Shown piece after piece: positions 15,783 to 24,736 of a stretch of DNA of 64,000 bases. The notes under the pieces are model-generated. The model saw only the letters and a program-made list of their open reading frames with translations, was not told the origin of the DNA and did not search any database. Both the position numbers and the translations under genes were made by a program. How positions within the stretch are numbered: position 1 is the stretch's first letter; each line of letters starts with the position of its first letter. The DNA lies in assembly GCF_947496485.1 (NCBI RefSeq), contig NZ_CANMCZ010000003.1:455870-519869 (forward strand), given 5' to 3'. This stretch comes from an uncultured Winogradskyella sp. GTDB taxonomy: Bacteria; Bacteroidota; Bacteroidia; Flavobacteriales; Flavobacteriaceae.

Positions 15783-16673
15783 TTGAGACACTCTAAAACT
15801 TATAATTATATTTCAGAATACGGACAAATTATACTCGGTATAATCCTTGCCAGCATAGGATTAAAAGCATTCTTATTACCAAACGGATTTTTAGATGGAG
15901 GTGTTACGGGAATGGCTCTATTAGTGCGAACACAAATAGATATTAGCCTTTCTATTTTGTTAATCATCTTTAGTATTCCATTTTTAATATTAGGCTATTA
16001 CACAGTTTCTAAACGAATTGTAATAAAATCAATTATTAGTATTCTTGGCTTGGCGCTCTTTATTCATTTTGAGAACTTCGGTACTATCACTGACGATAAA
16101 CTTTTAATTTCAATTTTTGGAGGCTTGTTTTTAGGTGCAGGCATTGGCATATCAATACGCAATGGTTCTGTGCTAGATGGTTCTGAAATTTTAGGTGTAT
16201 ATCTAAATGATAAATTCGGTTTTAGTATTGGTCAGGTAATTTTGCTTTTTAATATTATTCTATTTAGTATAACGGCTTGGGTTATTTCTACTGAAGTGGC
16301 CCTTTATTCTATTCTTACCTATATCGTAACTGCAAAAGTCACTGATCTCACTATTGAAGGTTTTGAAGATTTTATTGGTGTAACCATAGTGTCTAAGAAA
16401 TATATAGAAATAAAATTGGCTATTATGAAAGAGTTAGGAGCAGGTTTAACCACCTACAAAGGCTCAAAAGGTTTTGGTAGTCAAGGCAAACAAGAAGATT
16501 TTGATATTATTCATACCATTATCAATCGTATTGATATTAAAAAAATGCACCGAATCATTGACAACATAGACGAAAACGCTTTTATAGTAGAGTTTGATGT
16601 TAATAATGTTAAAGGTGGAGTTCTGAGACACTATTTAGACAAGAAGAAGAATAAAATATTACCAAAACTGTAG
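15783..16673 (+). CDS. YitT-family membrane protein
   Basis: A 296-residue protein starting at TTG 15783. The first two-thirds contain six hydrophobic helices with GxxLxxxGLKAFLLPNGFLDGGVTGMALL-like sequence (LKAFLLPNGFLDGGVTG) typical of the YitT/DUF161 family. The C-terminal cytoplasmic part (about 205-285, YKGSKGF and DIIHTIINRIDIKKMHRII) is the DUF2179 ACT-like domain. Transport role inferred in the family; substrate unknown. Confidence 0.88.
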   Translation: MRHSKTYNYISEYGQIILGIILASIGLKAFLLPNGFLDGGVTGMALLVRTQIDISLSILLIIFSIPFLILGYYTVSKRIVIKSIISILGLALFIHFENFGTITDDKLLISIFGGLFLGAGIGISIRNGSVLDGSEILGVYLNDKFGFSIGQVILLFNIILFSITAWVISTEVALYSILTYIVTAKVTDLTIEGFEDFIGVTIVSKKYIEIKLAIMKELGAGLTTYKGSKGFGSQGKQEDFDIIHTIINRIDIKKMHRIIDNIDENAFIVEFDVNNVKGGVLRHYLDKKKNKILPKL

Positions 16674-16829
16674 AAAATTCTTTTAATGTTAGTTACTAGC
16701 ACTTAATACTTCGGTATATTTATATTGAGATTAATGGATAGAATGTTAAATAGACACCTAATTTAAAATGAATCTCAACTGATTATTCACCATATTAGAA
16801 GAATATTAAAAATTAAAGTATCTCAAATT

Positions 16830-17345
16830 ATGAAAATTCCGAAATCAATTGTTACCTCAATTTTAATTATTCTATTTATTCAAACTAGTTTATCGCAAGA
16901 ATTTAAAATTCCAAACAATGTGAAATTAGAATCTGCTGAAGACTATAAAAAATATGAAACAGATATTTTAAATTGTATAAATTGGTTAGAAAACACACCT
17001 GTAAATCAAAATTCTGATAAAAGAACATTAGCTAATGCTTTTTTGATGCAATGGGCAACAGGAACTCCTACAGTAACTATTGAAATGCAAGCCTTTCAGT
17101 TAGATTTGACAAAAAAGAATCCCGAACTATTAATGATTTTTTTAGGTGGATGGATAAAATATGTCATCCAAAATCCTTCCGAAAAAGATAATATTGAATC
17201 AGGTAACATAGCTGGAATAAACAGTATTATTAAAGTATATTCTGCCAATAAAGGCGATGGACTAAAAAAAGACAAAAGAATTGAGAAGCTCATAAAAATG
17301 GATACTTCTGAATTACAGAAATGGGTTGCTGATAAATTAAAATAA
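16830..17345 (+). CDS. Secreted protein of unknown function
   Basis: A 171-residue protein with a signal peptide (1-22, cleavage before QEFKIPNN). The mature region is helical (KLESAEDYKKYETDILNCINWLENTP, seen as YKKYETDILNCINWLENTP) with a conserved-looking FLMQWATGTPTVTIE and FLGGWIKYVI. Similar small secreted proteins occur in Bacteroidota genomes without assigned function. Convergent with VF530, 13 bases apart. Confidence 0.7.
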   Translation: MKIPKSIVTSILIILFIQTSLSQEFKIPNNVKLESAEDYKKYETDILNCINWLENTPVNQNSDKRTLANAFLMQWATGTPTVTIEMQAFQLDLTKKNPELLMIFLGGWIKYVIQNPSEKDNIESGNIAGINSIIKVYSANKGDGLKKDKRIEKLIKMDTSELQKWVADKLK

Positions 17346-17358
17346 ACTAGTGTTAATA

Positions 17359-17583
17359 TTAACGCTTCTTTCGTAACATCTCTAAATACATAGTCTCTAC
17401 CTTAGTGCGTGCCCAAGGTGTACGTCGCAAAAATTTTAAACTAGATTTTACTGATGGATCGTGTGTAAAACAACGAATATTAACCTGATAACCCATATAC
17501 TCCCATCCGTAATACGCTTGTAGTTCAGTAATCATCTGTTCTAGTTTTATTCCGTGTAAAGGGTTGTTAGCTTGTGTAGACAA
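17359..17583 (-). CDS. VF530-family DNA-binding protein
   Basis: A 74-residue protein. The core [22 protein letters not shown] (read as [11 protein letters not shown] and YYGWEYMG) then [26 protein letters not shown] is the VF530 signature, with [19 protein letters not shown] nearly invariant. The family is a small double-stranded-DNA-binding fold; physiological role unknown. It is 1 base downstream of the DUF6500-like gene. Confidence 0.88.
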   Translation of the reverse strand: MSTQANNPLHGIKLEQMITELQAYYGWEYMGYQVNIRCFTHDPSVKSSLKFLRRTPWARTKVETMYLEMLRKKR

Positions 17584-17584
17584 A

Positions 17585-17800
17585 TTACAAGTTTTTAACT
17601 AATTCTTTAATCTTTATGGCTTTCTCAAAATGATTCAATTGATGTGTTTGTATCCACCAAGTTGCGGCTTCCATTAATAATTCTGGATTATCATTTTTAT
17701 TAGCAAAAAAAGCATAAAAAGACAAGCCTACATTGGATCCTTTTTGTGCTATTTTTTTATCACAAACCTCTATGATTTTAGTTTTTAAAATTGGTGTCAC
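17585..17800 (-). CDS. DUF6500-like small protein
   Basis: A 71-residue helical protein with [31 protein letters not shown] and [15 protein letters not shown] blocks that I associate with DUF6500. No function known. It lies between the helicase (2 bases upstream) and VF530, as part of a three-gene minus-strand unit. Confidence 0.65.
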   Translation of the reverse strand: MTPILKTKIIEVCDKKIAQKGSNVGLSFYAFFANKNDNPELLMEAATWWIQTHQLNHFEKAIKIKELVKNL

Positions 17801-17802
17801 TA

Positions 17803-19089
17803 CTATCCTCTATTATCAGATCTTCTGCGATTTCTGTTTCGACTAGAATTCTTCTTGTTCCCTGAGTTATTTCTAGAGCTATTTCTAGAATTTGAATTTC
17901 GACCACGACCTTGGTTTCTATTCTGTCCTGGTTTTACAGGTTCAGTAGACGCATTAGGATCTGGCTCAAAACCCTCAACAATTTCTACAGGAATCTTCAT
18001 ATCGATTAACTTCTGAATATCTCTTAGATAAGTCGTTTCATCAGCACTTACTAAAGAGATAGCTTCACCACTTGCTCCTGCTCTACCTGTTCTACCTATT
18101 CGGTGTACATAGTCTTCTGAAATATTTGGTAATTCAAAATTAATAACATGCGGTAATAACGGAATATCTAAACCACGAGCCGCAATATCTGTAGCGACTA
18201 AAACTCGAACAGAACCGTTTTTGAATCCAGCTAAAGCTTTAGTTCTGGCACCTTGACTTTTATTTCCATGAATAGCTGCCGCAGAAATACCAGCACTAAT
18301 CATCTTTTTACAAAGCTTATTGGCACCATGTTTTGTTCTGGTAAATACTAGAACTTGCTTCCAATTTCCATCAGAAATTAGCTTAATAATTAGGCCTGTT
18401 TTTTTACCCTTCGCTACGCGATACACTTTTTGTTCAATAATTTCAACAGCAGTGTTTTCTGGAGTTGCTTCAACCTGTACTGGGTTATTAAGAATAGAAT
18501 AGGCCAATTTCTTAATATCTTTAGAGAAGGTTGCAGAGAACATAAGATTCTGTCGCTTATCTGGCATAAGTTTCATCACGCGTTCTATATCGCGTAAAAA
18601 ACCCATATCTAACATACGATCTGCTTCGTCTAAAACAAATATTTCGACACGTTTTAAAGATAACGCTCCTTGACTTTCTAAATCTAACAGTCGACCTGGA
18701 GTCGCTACTAAAATATCTACACCTTGCCTTATCGTTGCCACCTGTGGCTTCTGATTGACTCCACCAAAAATAACAGCGCTTCTTAAATTTAAAAACTCAC
18801 TATATTCTTTAACGTTAGCATAGACCTGAGCTGCTAACTCTCGTGTTGGAGTTAATACCAAAGCACGTATTGGTCTGTACTTTTGTTTTGGGTTTTCAGA
18901 TAAAATATGTAATAATGGTAATGTAAAACCTGCTGTTTTTCCTGTGCCAGTTTGTGCAGAAGCTAAAACATCTTTTCCTTCTAAAACTGGCGGAATGGCT
19001 TTGGTCTGTATAGGTGATGGCGTTTCGTAGCCTTTTTTACTAATCGCACGCAATAATGGCTCAGATAAGCCTAATAATTCAAATGACAT
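17803..19089 (-). CDS. DEAD-box RNA helicase, RhlE-like
   Basis: A 428-residue ATP-dependent RNA helicase. Motifs in order: Q motif (SPIQTKAIP, about 25-33), AQTGTGKT (45-52), PTRELA (81-86), DEAD (154-157), SAT, ARGLDIP and [10 protein letters not shown]. The C-terminal tail (about 385-428) is Asn/Ser/Arg-rich ([18 protein letters not shown]), a disordered RNA-binding extension typical of cold-related helicases. Likely ribosome assembly or mRNA remodelling. Heads a unit with the two small genes. Confidence 0.92.
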   Translation of the reverse strand: MSFELLGLSEPLLRAISKKGYETPSPIQTKAIPPVLEGKDVLASAQTGTGKTAGFTLPLLHILSENPKQKYRPIRALVLTPTRELAAQVYANVKEYSEFLNLRSAVIFGGVNQKPQVATIRQGVDILVATPGRLLDLESQGALSLKRVEIFVLDEADRMLDMGFLRDIERVMKLMPDKRQNLMFSATFSKDIKKLAYSILNNPVQVEATPENTAVEIIEQKVYRVAKGKKTGLIIKLISDGNWKQVLVFTRTKHGANKLCKKMISAGISAAAIHGNKSQGARTKALAGFKNGSVRVLVATDIAARGLDIPLLPHVINFELPNISEDYVHRIGRTGRAGASGEAISLVSADETTYLRDIQKLIDMKIPVEIVEGFEPDPNASTEPVKPGQNRNQGRGRNSNSRNSSRNNSGNKKNSSRNRNRRRSDNRG

Positions 19090-19188
19090 ATATAAAGTTT
19101 ATGAAGCAAACTCTATACGGTTTAGGTCACTCCTTTAATTTGGCGCGAAGGTACATTTATTTTATTCGACGATACAACTAATAATAAC

Positions 19189-19998
19189 TTATTCTGACCC
19201 TCTTGTTGCTTTCCATTGTTGAAACTTAACAAATGGATTAGTAGCTCTGTTTTTAAAACCATGAATTGCAGCACTAAAAAGCAATAAACCAGCACTAACA
19301 AATGCAATAGCAGCGATAGCATCATTAATGCCTTTATTAGCGTTGGCAATACCAACAAAAGCCCAAGCACCAACAAGAGCAAATTCTCTCATGTTACGTT
19401 TCCATGTGATTGCTACATTTATCACCACAGCAATACCAATCATAAGTATCGTCCAGGTTATTTCTGATAAGCCAAAGCCCTTCCATTCTATCTTTATTAA
19501 ATAAGTAGAGACGTTAGCGATACTTGCAACAGCTACCCAACCACTATAAATAACAAATGGCCACCAAACAAATGCCACAACAGGAAAACGTTCGTCATCT
19601 AATTCCATTCTATTATTCCAAACAATTTTAAGCAATGAAAAGAACAACAAAAAGATAAACACACAAGACCAATCTGTATGCTCATATATCCAAGCGAATA
19701 CCCAAAGGGAATTAAACACACAAGACAATATAAACCACCAGCCTGTTTTGAGGACAAAGTCGTCATTCTTGACTTTTACAAATAGGCTTCTACCTTGATA
19801 TATAGCGAAAGCAAAAAGTAATAGATAGATAATTCCCCAAATAGCGAAGGTGTAACCAGCTGGTGTAAACAAAGATCTGTAGCTATCTGAAACTTCACCA
19901 ATGGTTGTATTATTCATTACACCAGTATTAGATAGATAATTGATAAATATCGTTGAACCTAATGCTAATCCATTACCTATTTGTAGTGTTTTTTTCAT
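19189..19998 (-). CDS. TspO/MBR-like (tryptophan-rich) membrane protein
   Basis: A 269-residue protein with about eight hydrophobic helices and many Trp residues. The segment FTPAGYTFAIWGIIYLLL (44-61) and NSLWVFAW resemble the TspO/MBR superfamily in its longer form. TspO proteins bind porphyrins and sterols; function of the long bacterial form is not settled. A plus-one frame (19122-19382) is only a shadow. Confidence 0.75.
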   Translation of the reverse strand: MKKTLQIGNGLALGSTIFINYLSNTGVMNNTTIGEVSDSYRSLFTPAGYTFAIWGIIYLLLFAFAIYQGRSLFVKVKNDDFVLKTGWWFILSCVFNSLWVFAWIYEHTDWSCVFIFLLFFSLLKIVWNNRMELDDERFPVVAFVWWPFVIYSGWVAVASIANVSTYLIKIEWKGFGLSEITWTILMIGIAVVINVAITWKRNMREFALVGAWAFVGIANANKGINDAIAAIAFVSAGLLLFSAAIHGFKNRATNPFVKFQQWKATRGSE

Positions 19999-20094
19999 TG
20001 GAATTCTAATTTGTTACCAAGTTAAAGAAACTAACAGAAACTCTAAAGTAATACACCAACACATATTGACTTTCATAAAATTTTCAACTAACTT

Positions 20095-20149
20095 CGTTAA
20101 CGTCTGATATAAGTCATTGAAACGGACTCATATCACAAAGTTGCCCACA
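20095..20149. repeat. Left boundary of a probable acquired cassette
   Basis: Begins with CGTTAACG (20095-20102), repeated exactly at 22452-22459. A 9/10 hairpin follows (GATATAAGTC 20106-20115, GACTCATATC 20125-20134), then GTTGCCCACA (20140-20149), the exact inverse of TGTGGGCAAC at 22261-22270 just after the gene. Together these flank the 662-residue protein gene. The remaining 120 bases to the start codon show nothing recognisable. Confidence 0.4.
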
Positions 20150-20270
20150 ATTAGACGAAACCCTTTACAAACAAGAAACTGAATAGTTAACTAACTGAAA
20201 AGCATAGTTCACTCAATCTGGATTTTTAAATTGAACGAACAGAATTAACTTCGTGGAAACGAATTAAACA

Positions 20271-22259
20271 ATGAGGAAATTACTTTTACTAATAACATTA
20301 ATTTTACCGCTAACAACGTTTAGTCAAGACAACTATTTAGCGAATCTTCCTATAAGTGGAGGAATTTCAGAAATAGGTGTTTCACCTTCCGAAAAAATAT
20401 GGCTCGCTACAAAAGCTGGTAATACCTATTATACAGATAAAATTGGCGAATTATGGAGTTTTGGTCCTTTAGGAACAAAAGACCCCTTATCAATGGACTT
20501 CGGAGGAACTTTTGAGCGTGTTAACTTCTTTTCAGAAAAAATAATGATGATTTCTGGCTACATACACGGAGAAAATTCTAATACAGATTTTGTCTATAGG
20601 TCAGAAGATGGTGGATTAAATTGGGATAAAGTAAAATTTGGTAAAAGTAGTTGGATTGATGCTGCTTACATTAACGATAATGGAAAAGCTTGGATGAGTG
20701 GAAATTCTCAACTTATTTACTATACTGAAAATAGTGGAAAAACTTGGAAAAGCTTTGATAAGGCAGGAAATGAAAATGCATTAAGATTTGCAACAATTCA
20801 CTTTGCTAAAGATGAAAAAACAGGCTTGTTTGGCTCTTTTTGGAACGTATTATACAAAACGACTGACAACTGTTTAACTTGGGAAAGATTACCAACGCCT
20901 TTAGACCAAAAAAAATATAAGAGGCTTTCTAAAGAACATAGACCTGACATAAAAAAAATAAGGATTTTTGGAGACTATTATATTATCAATCAACAAGGAA
21001 ATGTTTTCTATACAAAAAGTGATAATATTGACTGGATAGAATTACCAAATATAGCTGACTTTGAAACTACATCTGATGAGTGTATTTATTTAATTGACAA
21101 AGATTTAAAAATCGACTTAAGGGATTCAAGTTTCGTTTCTATTTGGCAATCCAATAAACAATTGAGAAGTCTACCAATAGCCATTAATACAAAAAACAAT
21201 AGTCTTTTCGCTTTTACTTACGGTGAAATTTATAAAATCAACAAAAACGATTTTATTGTTTCAAAACTTATGACAAATGAAGTGCCAATTAGTGAGCCTT
21301 ATTTAAAGGTAAATTACAAAGGTGAAGAAATTGGCTTTGATGGAAATACTGTTTTAAGATTTGATAAAAAAAGAACAGAATGGTATCGATTTATGGAATT
21401 ACCTATCAATGTTTCGAATGCAGTCATTTTCAAAAAACAAATTGTAATTGCTGACAATTATTTAGACCAAAGGTTGGTTGTAGACATTGATGAACAAAAA
21501 ACCACTAAATATGAACTTCCAAAATCGCTTTTCAATTTATCAGCGAATAAAATAGAAAAGTTTTCGATTGAAATTGGTAGTCAAGGTTGTTTTCATAATG
21601 ATAAACAATACAAAGAGTATCAATTAAAAAATAACACCTTTAAATTAATCAAAAAAGGAAAACAATTTTTGTCAAAAATGGACAAAGAAATAAGTCCAAA
21701 AATATTAAATGATATAGTTAATGAAATTAATAATTCTCGTTTCAAAAAACTAACTGTAAACGATTTAGAAATTTCAAAAAAAGATTTGGACAACTTCAAA
21801 AATTTCATCGGTAAAGAAGAACAGAAAATAAAGAAAAAAGGTTACGACCGTTTTGACTACGACAACTATTACACTTTTCCAGGTGAAAACACAGACTTTA
21901 ATTTTTACAAAAATGTGGCTGACAGTTTTGATTCGATTCCAGATACTGTCATTAACCAAGTATTTAATACTGGATATGGCAATTGGAGTACCACAACTGT
22001 TTGGAGAAAAATGACAATTACTTTTAAAAACGGAGAAGTCTTGACCATAGAAAATTCAGACGACAAACCAAACTATTTATATACACCTTGGATAATTAAT
22101 TTTAACGGATTAATTATAAAAAGCAACTCTTTAAAATTAGGTGAGTTGATTAACGAACTAACTAATGGAGATTTATATTCTGATGTTTCTAAAGAAAAAA
22201 ATTACGCTATTTATAAGGTTGCTGATTTTCTTTACAAACAGTCACTGAATAAAAAATAA
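20271..22259 (+). CDS. Secreted YCF48/BNR-like beta-propeller protein
   Basis: A 662-residue protein with a clear signal peptide (1-18, ending TTFSQ). The N-terminal half carries repeated blades: YRSEDGGLNWDKV, YYTENSGKTWKSF, YKTTDNCLTWERL, the (S/T)xDxGxTW pattern of sialidase/YCF48-type propellers. The C-terminal 250 residues are Lys-rich with no recognised domain. Function unknown. It is alone between inverted GTTGCCCACA repeats and is followed by a long structured element, suggesting acquisition as a cassette. Confidence 0.75.
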   Translation: MRKLLLLITLILPLTTFSQDNYLANLPISGGISEIGVSPSEKIWLATKAGNTYYTDKIGELWSFGPLGTKDPLSMDFGGTFERVNFFSEKIMMISGYIHGENSNTDFVYRSEDGGLNWDKVKFGKSSWIDAAYINDNGKAWMSGNSQLIYYTENSGKTWKSFDKAGNENALRFATIHFAKDEKTGLFGSFWNVLYKTTDNCLTWERLPTPLDQKKYKRLSKEHRPDIKKIRIFGDYYIINQQGNVFYTKSDNIDWIELPNIADFETTSDECIYLIDKDLKIDLRDSSFVSIWQSNKQLRSLPIAINTKNNSLFAFTYGEIYKINKNDFIVSKLMTNEVPISEPYLKVNYKGEEIGFDGNTVLRFDKKRTEWYRFMELPINVSNAVIFKKQIVIADNYLDQRLVVDIDEQKTTKYELPKSLFNLSANKIEKFSIEIGSQGCFHNDKQYKEYQLKNNTFKLIKKGKQFLSKMDKEISPKILNDIVNEINNSRFKKLTVNDLEISKKDLDNFKNFIGKEEQKIKKKGYDRFDYDNYYTFPGENTDFNFYKNVADSFDSIPDTVINQVFNTGYGNWSTTTVWRKMTITFKNGEVLTIENSDDKPNYLYTPWIINFNGLIIKSNSLKLGELINELTNGDLYSDVSKEKNYAIYKVADFLYKQSLNKK

Positions 22260-22260
22260 C

Positions 22261-22459
22261 TGTGGGCAACAACGTGTATAGCTCATTGCTAATCAATTAC
22301 TTAATCGAAGTCAAGGCGTATTTGGAAAGTCGCCAAATTTTTAAATTTGACGATTTCCAAGAAAAAGATAAATAGTAAAATTTAAAAATTTGGCTTGTGG
22401 CTCAACCGAAAAATAATCGCTAATTTGCACGCAACGAGCCATACACAAACACGTTAACG
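22261..22459. repeat. 190-bp folded element (attC-like or MITE-like)
   Basis: Outer imperfect arms at 22268-22289 (AACAACGTGTATAGCTCATT..) and 22431-22455; inner perfect 17-bp arms GCCAAATTTTTAAATTT (22332-22348) and its complement (22378-22394). It starts 1 base after the gene stop and ends in CGTTAACG. It encodes nothing. The whole can fold into one long hairpin, as recombination sites of integron cassettes do, but the canonical core sequence is not matched and no integrase is present. Confidence 0.6.
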
Positions 22460-22465
22460 AACCCT

Positions 22466-23143
22466 TCAAAAAAATTCAGAATACTGTAGCACTCTAAAAT
22501 CAAACGTATTAAAATTTGGGTCTTTAGCTTTGAGTTGTTTATATAATGGCAATCTGCTTATAGAAATATTGGCAGCTCCTGAGCCAGAGGATAAAGAAAC
22601 CGTTTTGATGGTTCTCTGGGATCCTGAAACACGTTCAGGATGACAAAGCGAAAATTGGTGGATTCTAGGCACTTCGTTCTTAACTAATTCTAGCTTTAAA
22701 TTATAAGCCTTTAGATGTCTTCTAAAAAAATATTCTGGTCCGTTTTTACTATTACCTCCCGTAAACAGAATCGTTTCTATGTTTGGGTATTGTTTTAAAT
22801 AGTCAACAACATCTCTCAATTTTATGTTTTGCATTCCTAAATCAGAGGCATCAATTTTCTCTCGTTCTGCACTTTCTACAATATCACAAACACCAATTTT
22901 GTGTTCTATTAAAAATTGCTTCCGTTCATTGATAGCGTCTTGAGAATTGTCATAGCGTAAATTGAGATTGTGAATTTTATCTATAAACAACCATAGAGAA
23001 TTGTAATAACTACCATAACAAAAATCAACATCCTTTTCCAATAACTTACCTGTTGAAAATCTTGGTGGTGGCAGCGTGCCAACAATAAGCTTTTTGGTAT
23101 CATTATTAATAAAAGGCTCGTAAGGATGCTTATGAAAAAACAT
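22466..23143 (-). CDS. Uracil-DNA-glycosylase-like protein carrying an in-frame palindromic insert
   Basis: A 225-residue protein. KLIVGTLPPPRFS (18-30) matches the motif-1 region of UDG-like proteins; FCYGSYYNSLWLFID, GVCDIVESAER and ILFTGG fit that fold, so a base-excision-repair role is plausible. Residues 167-176 (CHPERVSGSQ) are encoded by the 31-bp palindromic element at 22617-22647 and interrupt the segment HQFSL..RTIKTVSLSSGSGAAN before the conserved SGSGAAN. The frame stays open, so the protein may tolerate it or be impaired. The start overlaps the upstream stop by one base (TAATG). Confidence 0.75.
   Translation of the reverse strand: MFFHKHPYEPFINNDTKKLIVGTLPPPRFSTGKLLEKDVDFCYGSYYNSLWLFIDKIHNLNLRYDNSQDAINERKQFLIEHKIGVCDIVESAEREKIDASDLGMQNIKLRDVVDYLKQYPNIETILFTGGNSKNGPEYFFRRHLKAYNLKLELVKNEVPRIHQFSLCHPERVSGSQRTIKTVSLSSGSGAANISISRLPLYKQLKAKDPNFNTFDFRVLQYSEFF
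22617..22647. repeat. 31-bp palindromic element, copy B, inside a coding region
   Basis: TGGGATCCTGAAACACG followed by TTCAGGATGACAAA. Arms ATCCTGAA/TTCAGGAT are perfect. Same length as copies A and C; read in frame on the minus strand it gives CHPERVSGSQ. Confidence 0.8.
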
Positions 23144-23865
23144 TACAGTGTTTTTAATAAGCGCTCAACTTCTGCAATCGTAGTTCTGTAAATACGCCTA
23201 TTGGGTTTTGTCATGTGTTGAGATTCAGCATAAATTTCGTTTAGCAAATCTGCACCTTCAGATTTCCTATGATTTTCAATATAAAATTTAGCGAGTTCTA
23301 ATCGTTCATTGTAATTAGAATATGGTCTATCAATCTCCTTTAACTGCTCTTCGGCTTTTTCTAGTTTACCCAATTCTTTAAGTGCTAAACCGTAACAAAA
23401 TTGTTGCTTAGAGCCTTTAAATTCTCGTTTATTCAAGATGACTTCAGAATGTTCTACTACGCCCAAATAATCTTTAAGTTGAAAATAGCATAAGATTAAT
23501 TGTTGGCGAGCATATAAATCATTCTGATCTACATCCTCAAGTGTCTTTTTATAATTTACAATAGCATTTGGCATATCAGTATTTTGAACATAAGCATCTG
23601 CTAATTCGATACGATTGGTGTAGGTATCTGAAAATTCAATCTTCCTTTCTAAGTCCTTTATCTTTTTTGTTGGATTGATAATTGATGTGATTTCACTCTG
23701 AATTTTATCCGCATCATTCTTATTATAAACTTGTGTAATTATATAAATCAAAGAGCCTATAACGGGAATAAAAAAAATAAGAAAGTACCAATAATAAGGT
23801 TTGTGGTTTTTGTAAACGTGATATATACAAAACGCCTGAAGTGCAACAATTAGATAGTAATGCAT
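23143..23865 (-). CDS. Membrane-anchored TPR protein
   Basis: A 240-residue protein. The N-terminus has two membrane helices (2-18 and 26-44) in a phospholipase-D-N-like arrangement (HKPYYWYFLIFFIPVIGSLIY). The rest (70-235) consists of four or five TPR helical pairs (RIELADAYVQNTDMPNAIVNY, seen as ELADAYVQNTDMPNAIVNYK). Probably a scaffold on the cytoplasmic face. It overlaps the UDG-like gene by one base, so the two are coupled. Confidence 0.75.
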   Translation of the reverse strand: MHYYLIVALQAFCIYHVYKNHKPYYWYFLIFFIPVIGSLIYIITQVYNKNDADKIQSEITSIINPTKKIKDLERKIEFSDTYTNRIELADAYVQNTDMPNAIVNYKKTLEDVDQNDLYARQQLILCYFQLKDYLGVVEHSEVILNKREFKGSKQQFCYGLALKELGKLEKAEEQLKEIDRPYSNYNERLELAKFYIENHRKSEGADLLNEIYAESQHMTKPNRRIYRTTIAEVERLLKTL

Positions 23866-23895
23866 GAAAGATAGTTAGGTCATTAAATATAGTAA

Positions 23896-24654
23896 CTATC
23901 TTGTAAAAACCAACTCATTCTCTGAGGATAACGCTTCACTAAAGCCATAACCTTCGTAATTAAACCCTTTAACGTCGTCTAAAGTTTTCGCATCAGTATC
24001 GATAATATAACGTGTCATATAGCCTCTTGCTAGTTTAGCAAAAATGGCAATCATCTTATACTCACCATTCTTAAACTCTTTAAATGCAACATTAACTACT
24101 GGTACTTTTAATGCTTTGGTGTCTATAGCTTTAAAATACTCATTACTTGCTAAATTTAAGAATAGCTCGTCATCTTCTAACTCATCATTTAAAGCTTCAG
24201 TAACTTTCCTTCTCCAAAACTCATAAAGATTCTTGTTCTTACCTACTGGCATTTTAGTTCCCATTTCTAAACGATATGGCTGGACTAAATCTAAAGGTTT
24301 TAGTAAACCATATAATCCTGAAATTATACGAACAGTATTTTCAACTTTATCTAACTTCTTAGCATCAATAGTGTAAGCATCTAAACCTCTATATACATCA
24401 CCACTAAAGGCGTATATAGCTGGCCTAGCATTATCTTTTGTAAATGGTAATTCCCATTCTTGGTTACGCTCATAGTTTAATTGTCCTAAATTGTCAGAAA
24501 TACTCATTAGCTTCGATAAACTTCGTGCTGACTTCTTTTTTAGTAATTTATTTAAGCGTTCTGCTTCAGCTAAAAAACAACTTTCTGTAGTTTTAGTCGT
24601 TGGTAATTTGCTTTCAAAATTTAAAGACTTTGCTGGCGATAATACGAGTTTCAT
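23896..24654 (-). CDS. yaaA: Peroxide stress protein YaaA
   Basis: A 252-residue UPF0246/DUF328 protein. Diagnostic motifs: LVLSPAKSLNFE at the N-terminus, AIYAFSGDVYRGLDA, ISGLYGLLKPLDLVQPYRLEMG (seen as GLYGLLKPLD and PYRLEMGTK), NLASNEYFKAI and ARGYMTRYII. In E. coli YaaA lowers free iron during peroxide stress and binds DNA. Length is normal. A CAAAGTTA (minus-strand TAACTTTG) -7-like box lies 21 bases upstream. Confidence 0.95.
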   Translation of the reverse strand: MKLVLSPAKSLNFESKLPTTKTTESCFLAEAERLNKLLKKKSARSLSKLMSISDNLGQLNYERNQEWELPFTKDNARPAIYAFSGDVYRGLDAYTIDAKKLDKVENTVRIISGLYGLLKPLDLVQPYRLEMGTKMPVGKNKNLYEFWRRKVTEALNDELEDDELFLNLASNEYFKAIDTKALKVPVVNVAFKEFKNGEYKMIAIFAKLARGYMTRYIIDTDAKTLDDVKGFNYEGYGFSEALSSENELVFTR

Positions 24655-24674
24655 AGTTCAATTTTATTTCAATT

Positions 24675-24682
24675 CAAAGTTA
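24675..24682 (-). promoter_or_regulatory. -7 box (TAACTTTG) of yaaA
   Basis: A minus-strand TAnnTTTG match 21 bases before the yaaA ATG; no clear -33 element. Confidence 0.35.
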
Positions 24683-24736
24683 CGAAGTACAACGAATATC
24701 TGAAACGCCGTTCAAGAAAAAATGTAAATACTACTA

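Noticed and set aside
19122..19382. 86-residue Leu-rich frame overlapping the TspO-like gene
   Set aside because: Shadow frame of a membrane-protein gene; its Leu/Val-rich translation is a frame artefact.
20095..22459. Formal integron cassette call
   Set aside because: No integrase gene, and the boundary GTTAACG does not fit the GTTRRRY core; kept only as a hypothesis.
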